A stretch of 64,000 nucleotides of DNA from Eledone cirrhosa (Eukaryota > Mollusca > Cephalopoda > Octopoda > Eledonidae): positions 2,378,262-2,442,261 of the forward strand of contig OZ024747.1 of assembly GCA_964016885.1 (NCBI GenBank), in the 5' to 3' direction. Each line of letters starts with the position of its first letter. Position 1 is the first letter of the stretch. The notes under the pieces were generated by a model that was given only the letters and a program-made list of their open reading frames with translations, ran no database searches and was not told the DNA's origin. The position numbers and the translations under genes are program-made. Below are positions 21,238 to 33,770 of this stretch, in pieces.

Positions 21238-22499
21238 GTATATATATAGATAGATATATATGTATGTATGTGTGTGTATGAATACATATGTAAATATATA
21301 ACTAGACATTGACAGGTAGTTATTAAGTAACTGATATTTCTACTGAATGTTTTAATATATATCTTTTACTGCAGGAAATCAAAGTTGGAATATTTTTTTT
21401 AATATGTGATAAACTGTTTTGGTGCTTACAGCAAGAAGAAATATCATATTTTGCTTAATATTTACAGATATAGACAACAACATATATATCATTGACACTG
21501 TATACAAGAAAACATAAACATGATTATATCTAAACACATTAAAACAATTACTGTGTATTTAAATTTTTTTTCTATTATAAAAATAAGGCATGAAACGCCA
21601 CATGCAGCCTATCTACTGAAGCTGGCTCTGGGGTAAATATTTGATAATGAAATCAAAATGTCATAAACATAGGAGGAGTGAGGATGTAATTACCACTGCA
21701 ATCTATATATGAGTATATATGGCACCTAAAAGCACAACATCTTTACTAACATAAACAAACTATTATGGGCCATTAAGGGTGAGGGGACTCTACATTGCTG
21801 TCAACAGCATCACTCTTTCATGATGCTGCCAAATTCCCTTCACAGCTGGAGCCCTTTACCCTTAACTGATATCACACTAGATGCCTCGACAGGATAGACC
21901 TTTTCTTATTTGAGAACAGTATGTTAATCTAATAAGCCCAGATGTTACCAGTTGCAATGTAAGGGGGCAGAAGATGATCAAATACCAGGTATTAATGGAC
22001 AGATTTCATTTTGTGATATCATTATGACAGCTAGTGTTCTCATTTCTCAAACTGTCCTACCAGCCCATGTTTCTCTGTCCACCAGGCTGAAGAGGGCAAA
22101 CCGTCCAAGTATCGGCTGCTCTGATAGGTTTGTGGATAAGCTTGTGGCAGAGGAAATTTCTGGTATTCTTGGCCCCCAGACCCCATCCCTGTTAAATGCT
22201 ATCTGACCAGATCTGGCTACCTTTAAGTGTGAGACCTGTGTGGGAGAGTGACTGTTCCAGTGTACCTCCCTCGCTGTCCTTCATGGCAATATCTTCTCCA
22301 TCCTGTCAGCCAGGACCACGAGGTGGACTGTCTCTTAAGATATGCTCTTTCTGTATATTATGATAGGTAAACCCCCATTATTAGACTGGTACTTTATATT
22401 AAATTGAATACAGAATATTTGCCTGTGATAAATATATAATTCAGAACAAAGTCATTGCGCCCAAGGAAGGAGTCCTGTTTGTTGGAATGTCTGATGTAG
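21238..22499. other. Sequence downstream of exon 2, unassigned
   Basis: Starts with the GTATAT donor and a short TA/TG tract. The 84-codon frame at 21952 has no recognisable domain, no splice context and no match I know, so it is not called as a gene. Confidence 0.4.
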
Positions 22500-22915
22500 C
22501 GGATATTGCTGACTCTTCTTCATGACACCCACCATCTTTTTCATGGGGCACAGCTGAGATATGCTGTCTAACTGTGGGTGTATCATGGCACCACTTTGAG
22601 CATCTTATCCATTGGGCATAGCTGGGTTATGCTGTCTAACCAAGGGTTTAGAATTGCACCAGTTTCACCATAGGGTACAACTCTGTGATGCTGTCTAATT
22701 GAGACTGTAGAATGACATTACTTTCACCATCATGTCCATGGGGCATAGCTGTTTTATGCTGTCTAATCAGGGTGTAGAATGGCATCACATTCACTATCTT
22801 ATTCATGGGGAACAGTTGAGTTATGCTTTTTACTCAATGGTGAAGAATGACACCACTTTCACCCTGTTGTCCATGGGGCACAGCTGAGATATGTTCTCCA
22901 ATAGAAGGTGTAGAG
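22500..22915. repeat. Minisatellite of about 75-80 bp units
   Basis: Five to six diverged copies carry TCCATGGGGCACAGCTGAGA, TATGCTGTCTAA and GTGTAGAATG. Single related units occur near 37890 and 48290, so the array grew from part of a dispersed repeat. Confidence 0.75.
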
Positions 22916-23519
22916 ATTGTAATGAATTTTATTTATTCTATAAGAATGACAAATGAATTGTAACAGGATTTGATCTCAAAACAACTAACTATGGCTATAT
23001 CTCACAACTGAGTATGGTTAAGGATTTTGGGCTGCTTGTGCAGTCTTGAGCCAACACAGATGCAACAGAACATCAAAGATGTGACAACTGTAAGGAAAGA
23101 TAACTGCACCAATGATGAGCTGGTAGATTTTCTTTGACTGAAAAAGATGACAGACAAAATAGACTTCAGCAGAGTTTGAACTCGAAGTGCAGAGAGCTGG
23201 AAAAAATAGCCAAAACTCTGGCAAATTAATTGACAATCACATCTGATGTTCTATATTTTGTCTTTTAGAAAGAAATTCATTTATTTAAAAAATATATTTT
23301 GGTGAAAGAGATAATATATTCAGCAAAGGCACCAATTATTACAAAAATTTGAATGATAGAGAAAATGTTAACTAAAATATCAAAGTTAAAAATAATTCTT
23401 GAAGATGCTAATTAACAAGAATGAATTTTGTTTACTTAATTGAGTTAACTGTGACTCCAAAAATTGGAGAACATTTCTGGAACAAGATCTAAAGATTAAA
23501 TGCTGATAAGATGAATAAC
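22916..23519. other. Unassigned, with a SINE-like remnant
   Basis: A minus-strand tRNA-SINE remnant is possible near 23160-23235 (GAGTTTGAACTCGAAGTGC). Otherwise nothing was recognised. Confidence 0.35.
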
Positions 23520-24565
23520 TTTTCATCAGAGAATATGTGTGCATATGTCTGTGTATATGTGGTATGTGTGTCTCTGTTTATGTATGTGTGCGCGTATATG
23601 AGGTATGTGTGTGTGTTTATGTATATGAGTGTGTACATATGTGTGTATAAGGCATGTGTGTGTCAATTTATGTATATGTGTGTATATGTGTGTGTGTATA
23701 TATATATATATATGTACGTATGTGTATGTATGTGAACATATGTGCATACATGTATATGTTTATGTATGTATACATATGTGCCTTTGTGTGTGTGATACTG
23801 CTTAAATGAGTGTGTGTCTTTAAGTCTCTATAAGTATGACCATAATGTGTGTGTATGGTTTAATGAATATGGCAGCCGAGTGTGAACGTTAGAATGATTT
23901 GCATATGACTATATTCTGTGTCGTCTTGAAGACAGAAACATGACTAGAAATATGTACATATATGTGTATATGTGTGTGTGTATATGTATGTAGAAGGGTG
24001 TGTGTATATGTATGTGAGAAGACAGAAATATGACTATAAATATGTATATATATATACATATATGTGTGTGTGTAGAAGGGTGTGTGTATGTGTGTAGAAG
24101 AGTGTGTGTATGTGAGAAAACACAGAAATATGACCATAAATATATACATATATATATATGTGTGTAGAAGGGTGTATGTATATGTATGTGAGAAGACATA
24201 GAAATATGACTACAAATATATACATATACAGTATATGTGTGTAGAAGAGTGTGTGTATATGTATGTGAGAGAAAACAGAAATATGATTGCAAATATAAAT
24301 TTATGTATGAGTATGTGTATACATGAGTGTGTATATGTTTGTGAGACAATGTAGGAATATGATTGCAAATATGAATATATACATGTGTATGTGTGTACAG
24401 AAAACTCTGAAGATATGTGTGTGTAGATATAGAAATATGAGTGTGAATATGAATGCAGATGTATGGATGCATGTGTGTGTGTGAGTGTATGGATATGTGT
24501 ATATGTGTGTGAGTATGTATATGTGTGTATGTGTGTGAATGTGTGTACAAGACTGTAGCTGTATA
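23520..24565. repeat. TG-rich complex satellite
   Basis: TATG/TGTG-rich DNA contains six or so copies of a unit of about 85-95 bp. Each has AGAAATATGACTATAAATAT, a TA tract, then GTGTAGAAGGGTGTG. Open frames of His, Thr, Tyr and Ile on the minus strand are artefacts. Confidence 0.85.
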
Positions 24566-24629
24566 TTTTATACATATTTTAGGAAGGAATTTTGAATGAA
24601 TAAGTGACTATGTGACAATGCATGAGATT

Positions 24630-25105
24630 TGATGTGTGCATATGTGTGTGTGTATGTATCAATGTATGAATAGGTGTGTGTGTGTATGTATCAATGTATG
24701 AATATGTGTGTGTGTATGTATCAATGTATGAATAGGTGTGTGTGTGTGTATGTATCAATGTATGAATATGTGCGTGTGTATGTATCAATGTATGAATATG
24801 TGTGTGTATGTATCAATGTATGAATATGTGTGTGTGTATGTATCAATGTAAGAATATATGTGTGTGTATGTATCATTGTATTAATATGAGTGTGTGTATG
24901 TATCAATGTATGAATATGTGTGTGTGTATGTATCAATGTAAGGATATATGTGTGTGTATGTATCATTGTATTAATATGAGTGTGTGTATGTATCAATGTA
25001 TGAATATGTGTGTGTGTATGTATCAATGTAAGAATATATGTGTGTGTATGTATCATTGTATTAATATGTGTGTGTGTATATATCAATGTATGAATATGTG
25101 TGCAC
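24630..25105. repeat. 30-bp minisatellite with 90-bp higher-order unit
   Basis: Units of about 30 bp read TGTGTGTATGTATCAATGTA plus a variable end. From 24840 three variants (CAATGTATGAA, CAATGTAAGAA and CATTGTATTAA) cycle with a 90-bp period. Frames stay open on both strands. Confidence 0.9.
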
Positions 25106-25129
25106 ATGGATACACACACATACACACAT

Positions 25130-25175
25130 ATATAATATATATATATATATATATATACATATATACACACATATT
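25130..25175. repeat. (TA)n microsatellite
   Basis: Short TA run between the TG array and complex sequence. Confidence 0.85.
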
Positions 25176-25565
25176 TATAATAATCATCATCATTGTCGTC
25201 AGCATTTCATGCATCATTTATCTGCATGTGTATGTTTCTGACTAATTTTCTGTGATATCTTGTTATCCCAATGATTAAATTATAACTAAACCATCTTCAT
25301 CTCTGAAGCCATTTTGTCATAAAAATGTAACAATTTGCAACACTATCTTGTTAATTAGCTTCAGTTGGAGAACATAACACGTATCGCATGCCATCTCATA
25401 ATGGCTTTATTTTCATCAAGGTCATGTTAGATGTGAGAAAACCCTGATGGGTTCAATGGTAGAGCTATGGCATTACCTTATTCACCGTTACCTTCCTCAT
25501 AGCCGTCATCATAAACTTCCTTATATTCCTTACTGCGCTTCATTTCTGCTGTATGATTAATCCAT
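25176..25565. other. Unassigned complex sequence
   Basis: No gene or known repeat was recognised. Confidence 0.4.
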
Positions 25566-26275
25566 GCATCCATACACACACACATACATATACATACACA
25601 CACACATACATATACACACACTCACATACATATACACACACACTCATACGTATACACACACACTCAAATATATAGACACACAATCACATATACACAGACA
25701 CTCACATACAGAAACTCATACATATACACACACACTCACATATACACAGACACACACACTCACATATACACAGACACTCACATACAGAAACTCATACATA
25801 TACACACACACTCACATATACACAGACACACACACTCATGCATATACACACACACTCATACATATACACACACACTCATACATATATACACACACTCATA
25901 CACATACACACACACTCATATATATATACACAGACACACACTCACATACACACACTCATACATATACACAGACACTTATACATATACACACACTCACATA
26001 TACACAGACACACACACACATATACACACCCACACCATCACACACACACACACCACACATACACATACACACATGTTCACTTGTATGCACATCCACACAC
26101 ACACACAAACACACATGCACATATGTTCACTTGCATGCACATCAACACACAGAGTCACACATACACACACACACCCAGACCTACACACACACACACAGAC
26201 AGACCACACACACACACAAACATTTACACACACATGCATACACACCCTCATATATATACACCCATTATATATACA
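25566..26275. repeat. (CA)n-rich array of 0.7 kb
   Basis: ACACAC, CATATACA and CTCACA units are mixed. The 280-codon His/Thr/Tyr frame is an artefact. Confidence 0.9.
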
Positions 26276-26316
26276 TATACATATATAAATATATAACTAT
26301 ATATAAATTATATACG

Positions 26317-26377
<61 letters not shown>

Positions 26378-26410
26378 CATACATATCATATGTATTATAT
26401 ATATAAATAA
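26276..26410. repeat. (TA)n microsatellite
   Basis: Imperfect then pure TA, ending at the head of a SINE. Confidence 0.9.
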
Positions 26411-26748
26411 GGAGGCACATGGCTTAGTGGTTAGAGCATTGGCCTTGCATTGGTTGTGAGTTCAATTCTCAGACCGGGTGATGTGTTGTTTCCTTGAGCA
26501 AGACACTTTATTTCACATTGCTCTAGTTTACTCAGCTGTAGAAATGAGATGATAGGGACTGGGGTCCATATCATTCCACTGCAAAGTGCTCGTGGAGGTG
26601 CCACAGCAAAAAAGCACCCAGCCCTCACTGTAAATGAGGTTGGTGTTAGGAAGGGCATCCAGCTGTAGAAATCAAGCCAGAATCAGTTCCCGTCCTACCC
26701 TTGCTAGCAGGGAAAAGCGGACGCAAAATGATGATGATGATGATGATA
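26411..26748 (+). repeat. tRNA-derived SINE, family A, near full-length
   Basis: Same layout as 8575-8910. It lacks 5-6 bases between the anticodon-like region and box B, and ends in (GAT)6 fused to (TA)n. Confidence 0.9.
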
Positions 26749-26896
26749 TATATATATATATGAATATACATATACATATATATACCTGCAGGTCCAGAAT
26801 CAGACAGATCCACACAATGATCGCGTCTTGAGCTGTCCGCCGGCGAAACAATTGTAACACATAATAAATTGAGTTAAGACTGATTTTTCGTTTTCT

Positions 26897-26933
<37 letters not shown>

Positions 26934-27060
26934 ATATTTAATAAAACCATATTTATAAAACCATATTTATATAACCATATTTATAAAACCATAGTATTTA
27001 TTCTATTATATATATTTCAAGGGTACCAAAACTTTGGTATGCTTTCATCAGATAAAATAC
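26749..27060. repeat. TA tracts and short repeats
   Basis: (TA)n tracts flank TATTTATAAAACCA repeats (about four copies, 26938-26990). On the minus strand, CTGATGA (complement of TCATCAG near 27046) precedes a hairpin TACCAAA/TTTGGTA and GAAATATATAT, resembling the other CTGATGA elements. Confidence 0.55.
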
Positions 27061-27714
27061 AAAGTGTGTTTTATAAATATTGACATAACCAAGAAAAGAT
27101 ACCTTAACGGTTCAAGTTTTTCTTGGATAGTGAAGGAAAAGAGAAGAAAAGTCAGATATTTCAAATTATTAAGATGAGTATGCAAATGAGGTTGAGGTAT
27201 AGGGCTGAAAAAACGTTATTTTAGACGCTATGCAGAATTTAAATAATTAGGATATATGTATGTATGAGCAGGAAGAAGAAAAAAAGAAAGAAGGGCTTGT
27301 ATTTACGTTAATTTAAAAGGAATTAACAATTTGGGGGAATGGTGGAATATGATTCCAGAATTTAAATTTATTTAGCTATATTATGAGTTATAATATTGTA
27401 TATATAATCAATTAGATTATATGAAGAATTATGGTTGTAAGTAGATTTTATCTTATTACATTACAACAGGTTGTAACTATATACATATCTATATAGATTA
27501 ATAACTGTGCATCCACTCCCCCTCCCATATAATTAGAATACCCTTCAGTAATATTGTAATTATTGAAATGCTGTTTCCATGAAAGTTTGACATGTCGAAG
27601 GTGAGGAACTGAAATTTGGTAAATTTGTACTGACATTAGAGATGACTGTTTCCTGTGCCAATGACTGTCGGTATAACACTGGTATATCATACTCATGAAC
27701 AACAGCTTCTACTA
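27061..27714. other. Unassigned complex sequence
   Basis: AT-rich. No supportable gene. Confidence 0.4.
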
Positions 27715-27794
27715 CTACAGTAACAACAACAACAACAAATACTACCACTACTACTACTACTACTACAGTAATAACAACAACAACAAATACCACT

Positions 27795-27829
<35 letters not shown>

Positions 27830-28632
27830 AGTAACAACAACACCAAATACGACTACTACTACCACTACTACAATTACCATCACTGCTACAAAACCACTAC
27901 CACCACTACAAAACTACAACCTCAACAACTACCACCATAACCACCGCCACTTCAACAACCACCACCACTTCAACACCATCACCTCAACCACCACACCACC
28001 ACCACCACCTAAACCACCACCTCAACAACTACCACCATCACCACCACCACCACCTCAACAACCACCACCACACCACCACACCACACCACACCACCATCAC
28101 CACCACCACCTCAACAACCACCACACCACCACCACACCACCGCACCACACCATCACCTAAACCACCACCTCAACAACTACCACCACACCACCATACCACC
28201 ACCACACCACCACCACCACACCACCATCACCACCACCACCTCAACAACCACTACACAACCACCACACCACCACACCACCGCACCACACCACCATCACCAC
28301 CACCACCTCAACAACCACCACACAACCACCACACCACCACCACCGCACCACACCACCACCACCACCTAAACCACCACCTCAACAAATACCACCATCACCA
28401 CCACCACCTCAACAACCACCACCACACCACCACCACACCACCACCACCACCACACCACACCACCATCACCATCTCAACAACCACCACACCACCACACCAC
28501 CACCACCACCTCAACAACCACCACACCACACCACCACACCACACCACACCACACCACCACCACCACCTAAACCACCACCTCAACAACTGCCACCACCACC
28601 GCACCACACCACCACCACACCACCACCACAGT
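27715..28632. repeat. Triplet array, ACT/CAA then CAC/ACC
   Basis: The first 200 bases are (ACT)n with (AAC)n. The rest is (CAC/ACC)n with recurring ACCTCAACAAC blocks. The complement is strongly GGT/GTG. Poly-Val, Trp and Tyr frames are artefacts. Confidence 0.95.
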
Positions 28633-29045
28633 GTAATGTAATATGTAAAAGAGGATATACTGTAGAAATGTGAAGCTGTAGTTATGTGAAGGGTTCAATA
28701 TTGAAACCGAAGCCTCTCTAATAAGGAATCTAATCAATCTCTTCTAATTTTTGCAACTTCACAGCTAAATCACCTTAACTTACAACTTGCCTGCCAATGA
28801 AGGAGCCTTGATATAGTCACTTGATATGCTAGAGATAGCAGTCAAATCTAACTCAATTCACATAATAAAATCTTTAAAATATGCCTTGGTTAAGTTGAAT
28901 CTAGCCCTGCTGTGTTTTAAAAAAAAAAAAAAAATGGGTGAATGATCACAGCTGGAATATATTTTGATAATAGTTCTATCTGTGCAATGAGAGATGGCTG
29001 ACCTGGGGCTACATAACTCCCTAAACTTGTTTGCCTCTCTCTCTC
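28633..29045. repeat. Dispersed repeat copy (unclassified)
   Basis: Shares words with 29955-30140 and 47815-47890: CTAGAGATAGCAGTCAAATC, a TTGATAATAGTTCTAT-type segment, and CTGACCTGGGGCTA. Non-coding and possibly SINE-derived. A (TC)n tract follows to about 29085. Confidence 0.5.
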
Positions 29046-29439
29046 TCTCTCTCACTCTCTCTCTGTCTCTCTATCTATCTATCTTTTCTCATATATATAT
29101 GTGTATGTGTGTGTGTGTGTGTAGTAAAGAGAGCCAGCAAAGAAGAAATAAATGTTCTACATTTTAAAAACAGAGCTAATTAATTATTGTGATTCATACA
29201 TTCCAAAATTATAATGCTACCTTAGGTTTCATAGCGTGGCTTAGATTGCAGAATCTCTAAATATATTCTTTTAATCTGCTTTAGTTATTTATTCCATAAC
29301 TAATTTCAGACAATTTAGTACTGAGGCACCATATTCAAGGGAGTTATTCAATGAAATCAACCCCAGTTCTTTAGTCATGACCTATTTTATCAAAATTTTA
29401 TCTAGGAACAAATGGAAACAAAACCAGGTGGAACAATAC
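29046..29439. other. Short TC, TA and TG tracts, then unassigned sequence
   Basis: Nothing coding was recognised. Confidence 0.4.
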
Positions 29440-29785
29440 TGCCACAAACACAAACCAAAACATACAGATACAAAGACATACATACACACATATTCACACA
29501 CATACAATGCATACACACATACAAACACATACATACAAACACATACAGATACATACACACATACATACACATACATATACATACACATATACACACAGAT
29601 ACAACACATACACACATACACACACATACATACACAGACACAAAAACACATACTTACAAACACACAGATACATACATATACATACACACATACATACAAA
29701 CACATTCAAACACACACACAGATACAAAGACACATACATACAAACACATACGCATACATACATATACACACCCATACAAACAGGT
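29440..29785. repeat. (CA)n/(CATA)n array
   Basis: ACACATACATACA-type units; open in several frames on both strands. Confidence 0.9.
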
Positions 29786-30159
29786 AGAGATTAAGGTGTT
29801 AACGACTAAAGTTTGTATTAAGCTGAGATTGAAACAGTTTTTAATGCTGTGAAGTTGAAGATGATACATTGCTATGGCAACAAAGAGTGCCATTTTCCTT
29901 ATTCTCTTTCCACAAGAATCTCACCTAAAAATAACAACAACAACAGCAACAACAGCAACGTCTAGGTGGTCTTTTCACCTGCTAGAAATAGCAGTCAACT
30001 ACCTCAAAGTATACCTTGTCCATCTCTGAAATAGCTATATTGGATATTGTTCTGAGCTCCCTGCAGATAAAATGGGATGGTCATGCCTGGAATGTCTGTA
30101 ATCCCAGTTTTGCTTCATTAAAGCTGACCTAGGGCTAAACAACAGCAACAATAAAAACA
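29786..30159. repeat. Dispersed repeat copy (unclassified)
   Basis: Contains CCTGCTAGAAATAGCAGTCA and GCTGACCTAGGGCTAAACAA, matching 28790-29020 and 47815-47890. Short (CAA)n tracts lie at both ends. Confidence 0.5.
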
Positions 30160-30735
30160 GTAACATGCACATCACTACCAACAACAAAGATGACAACTGC
30201 TACCACCACTACCACCACTGTCACCACTACCACTATCAACACCATCATCACCACTACCAATACCACCACTATGACCACCAATATAATCATCACCACCACT
30301 ACCACCAACACCATAACCACCACCAATACCACCACCACCAATACCACCACTACCACCACCAATATAATCATCACCACCACTACCACCAACACCACCACCA
30401 CCAATATAATCATCACCACCACCACCACCACCAACACCATAACCACCACCAATACCACCACTGCCAACATCACCATTATCACTACCAATACCACTACCAA
30501 CTCCACCACACCACCACCACCAATACCACCACCACCACCAATACTACCACGACCAACACCACCACCACCACTACCAACACCACCACCACTACCAACACCA
30601 ATACCACTGCCAACAACAACAACAACACCACCACCACCACCACCACCACCACCAATACCACTGCCACCACCACCAATACCACTGCCACCACCAATACCAC
30701 CACCACCACTACCAACATCACCACCATTAAAACAA
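30160..30735. repeat. ACC/CCA triplet array
   Basis: (ACC)n with ATA, ACT and AAT interruptions, about 570 bases. Poly-His, Thr and Val frames are artefacts. Confidence 0.95.
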
Positions 30736-31237
30736 ACACCTACAATTATCTCAATTTACTATATAGGAAAAGAACACCTTTGTTGATTACACACCTTGCT
30801 ATTTGTGAAATCTTCTTACCTGACTTAGTGTAAATCTTCCATTTACCTGTAGTGTTTATTTTAAAGTTTCTTTAATTACATTTAAATTTGTTTTTCTGAA
30901 AATCTTAATCAAAAAGAAGAATTTTGGGAATTCTTTTGGGGAATTTTGGAAAATGATATAAGGAAATGGAAAGGGAAAGAAAGCCTTGATTGACGGTGAA
31001 AACTGAACCATCTTGGAAGAGATGTTCCTTAATAACTGTGATGAGTAACTTTCATGAACTCACCAAGAAAATTCAATAATTCTTGTAAAGTTTATAAACT
31101 GTGTGGGAAAGAGTTTTAACATTCTGAATAGAGGAATAACTAAACAACAACAACTAAAAGATAATATAAAATCTTCTTTAAATTACATTATGTGTTACAA
31201 GAAACAGATTTATTTCGAGCTGTTGTCATTAGCGATG
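30736..31237. other. Unassigned complex sequence
   Basis: AT-rich; no gene recognised. Confidence 0.4.
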
Positions 31238-31542
31238 CTAAAATAAAATAAAATAAAATAAAATAAAATAAAATAAAATAAAATAAAATAAAATAAAATA
31301 AAATAAAATAAAATAAAATAAAATAAAATAAAAATAAAATAAAATAAAAAATAAAATAAAAAATAAAATAAAATAAAAAATAAAAAATAAAATAAAATAA
31401 AATAAAAAATAAAATAAAATAAAATAAAATAAAATAAAAAATATAAAATAAAATAAAATAAAATAAAATAAAATAAAATAAAATAAAATAAAATAAAATA
31501 AAATAAAATAAAATAAAATAAAAAAAAATTAAAAAAAAAAAT
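31238..31542. repeat. (AAAAT)n pentanucleotide array
   Basis: About 60 units of TAAAA/AAAAT with a few 6-base variants in the middle. The minus-strand Phe/Leu/Tyr frame is an artefact. Confidence 0.95.
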
Positions 31543-31624
31543 TGAGAAATTCTTCACACAGAAAATGTATTGAAATTATGTTGAAGAAATTGCTTCATTC
31601 TGAGAAGAGGAAGTAGAGAGATAG

Positions 31625-31852
31625 ATAGATGTGTGTATGTGTGTGTGTGTGTAGGTGTGTGTATGTGTGTGTGTGTAGGTGTGTGTATGTGTGTGTGTGT
31701 ATGTATGTGTGTAGATGTGTGCATGTGTATGTGTGTATGTGTATGTATGTGTGTGTAGAGAGAGAGAATGGTTGTATATAGATAGTGAGGAGAGTGATAG
31801 ATAGGTGTTTGTGTGTGTGGAGGGAGAGGTCCTAGGTGTTTGCACACACAAA

Positions 31853-31885
<33 letters not shown>

Positions 31886-31970
31886 ATGTATGTGTGGATG
31901 GGGGGGGTTGTATATATATTGACAAGAGGAGAAGTTAGAGAGGTATATATGTTTGTGGAGGGATCCTGTG
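31625..31970. repeat. (TG)n and (GA)n microsatellites
   Basis: TG with TAGG interruptions, then a (GA)n run and G-rich tracts. Confidence 0.9.
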
Positions 31971-32362
31971 TGTGTGTAAAGATAAGTGAACAAAGAAAAT
32001 CTGAATTTAATATGTTGGTGCCAAAGTCTAGTTTTAGCCTTCTTCTGTGATAGTCCAAGACTTGGGAGGTGTTATTAATTTATAGCTGATGGCTCAATGG
32101 ACGAGATAACTGATATTACAAATGCATAACATTCACAGCTTTTAGCTAAATTGCATTCAGATTATGTTTGTATATATCTCAATAATAATTCTATTTGTTG
32201 TTGTCTAGCCCACAGGTGAATACTACTGTTCAAGTAGACCTATAATAAATGGTGTTTCATTTAATGTTAGCCAATTGGCACAGTTTTTAAAACATTAGAA
32301 TATGTTTCAGCTCTCTATACACTCAGTTCAAATATCGCTGAGGTCAACTAATTCACTTTTTC
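31971..32362. other. Unassigned, with SINE-like remnant
   Basis: A SINE-like box B remnant (CTCAGTTCAAATATCGC) near 32325 ends at the minisatellite. The first units of the array appear to derive from this SINE's body. Confidence 0.45.
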
Positions 32363-33540
32363 TATTTTATTCCTGTCCAGTTACTATGAAGAGTTAGTAC
32401 CTTCTACAACTCTCTCATTCTATTTTGTTCCTGTCTAGTTACTATGAAGAGTTAGTACCTTCTACAACTCTCTCATTCTATTTTGTTCCTGTCCAGTTAC
32501 TATGAAGAGTTAGTACCTTCTACAACTCTCTCATTCTATTTTGTTAGTGACCAGTTACTATGAAGAGTTAGTACCTTCTACAACTCTCTCATTCTATTTT
32601 GTTCCTGTCCAGTTACTATGAAGAGTTAGTACCTTCTACAACTCTCTCATTCTATTTTGTTCCTGTCCAGTTACTATGAAGAGTTAGTACCTTCTACAAC
32701 TCTCTCATTCTATTTTGTTAGTGACCAGTTACTATGAAGAGTTAGTACCTTCTACAACTCTCTCATTCTATTTTGTTCCTGTCCAGTTACTATGAAGAGT
32801 TAGTACCTTCTACAACTCTCTCATTCTATTTTGTTCCTGTCTAGTTACTATGAAGAGTTAGTACCTTCTACAACTCTCTCATTCTATTTTGTTAATGACC
32901 AGTTACTATGAAGAGTTAGTACCTTCTACAACTTTCTCATTCTATTTTGTTAGTGACCAGTTACTATGAAGAGTTAGTACCTTCTACAACTCTCTCATTC
33001 TATTTTGTTAGTGACCAGTTACTATGAAGAGTTAGTACCTTCTACAACTCTCTCATTCTATTTTGTTAATGACCAGTTACTATGAAGAGTTAGTACCTTC
33101 TACAACTCTCTCATTCTATTTTGTTCCTGTCCAGTTACTATGAAGAGTTAGTACCTTCTACAACTCTCTCATTCTATTTTGTTCCTGTCCAGTTACTATA
33201 AAGAGTTAGTACCTTCTACAACTCTCTCATTCTATTTTGTTCCTGTCCAGTTACTATAAAGAGTTAGTACCTTCTACAACTCTCTCATTCTATTTTGTTC
33301 CTGTCCAGTTACTATAAAGAGTTAGTACCTTCTACAACTCTCTCATTCTATTTTGTTAGTGACCAGTTACTATGTGGAGTTAGTACCTTCTACAACTCTC
33401 TCATTCTATTTTGTTAGTGACCAGTTACTATGTGGAGTTAGTACCATCTACAACTCACACTTTCTATTTTGTTAGTGACCAGTTACTATGTGGAGTTAGT
33501 ACCTTCTACAAGTCACACTTTCTATTTTGTTAGTGTCCAG
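32363..33540. repeat. 58-bp minisatellite
   Basis: About 20 copies of a 58-bp unit with CAGTTACTATGAAGAGTTAG and TACAACTCTCTCATTCTATT. Two main variants (TTCCTGTCCAG and TTAGTGACCAG) are interspersed. The last copies have ATGTGGAG. Confidence 0.95.
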
Positions 33541-33559
33541 TTTAATAAAGTAAGTACAA

Positions 33560-33770
33560 GTCTAGGACCAGTGGATTGGTGGAATAGTTAGAAACGTTGG
33601 ACAGGATAGCTCGTGGTATTTGATCTAGTTGTGTGTTCTGACTTTAAATCCTACCTTCCTTTACCAAGAGTTGTATCCAGCAGATAGTATCAGCAATAGA
33701 AAGATCAATGGAAACATAGTCCTTCCCTTTTTCATTGTATATGTTTCTTTCACCCTCATCATTATTGAAA
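33560..33770 (+). repeat. tRNA-SINE fragment
   Basis: A tRNA-like head (GTGGATTGGTGGAATAGTTA, then TTCTGACTTTAAATCCTA) is followed by GTATCCAGCAGATAGTATCA and GGAAACATAG words, as in the family C SINE at 55045. Confidence 0.55.

Noticed and set aside
21952..22206. 84-codon frame as a third protocadherin exon
   Set aside because: The frame lacks the needed phase and splice sites, and no tail-like motif is visible.
25564..26406. 280-codon His/Thr/Tyr frame
   Set aside because: Translation of CA/TA microsatellite DNA.
32363..33540. CRISPR-like array
   Set aside because: Units are contiguous and near identical with no unique spacers, in a eukaryotic repeat-rich context; it is a minisatellite.
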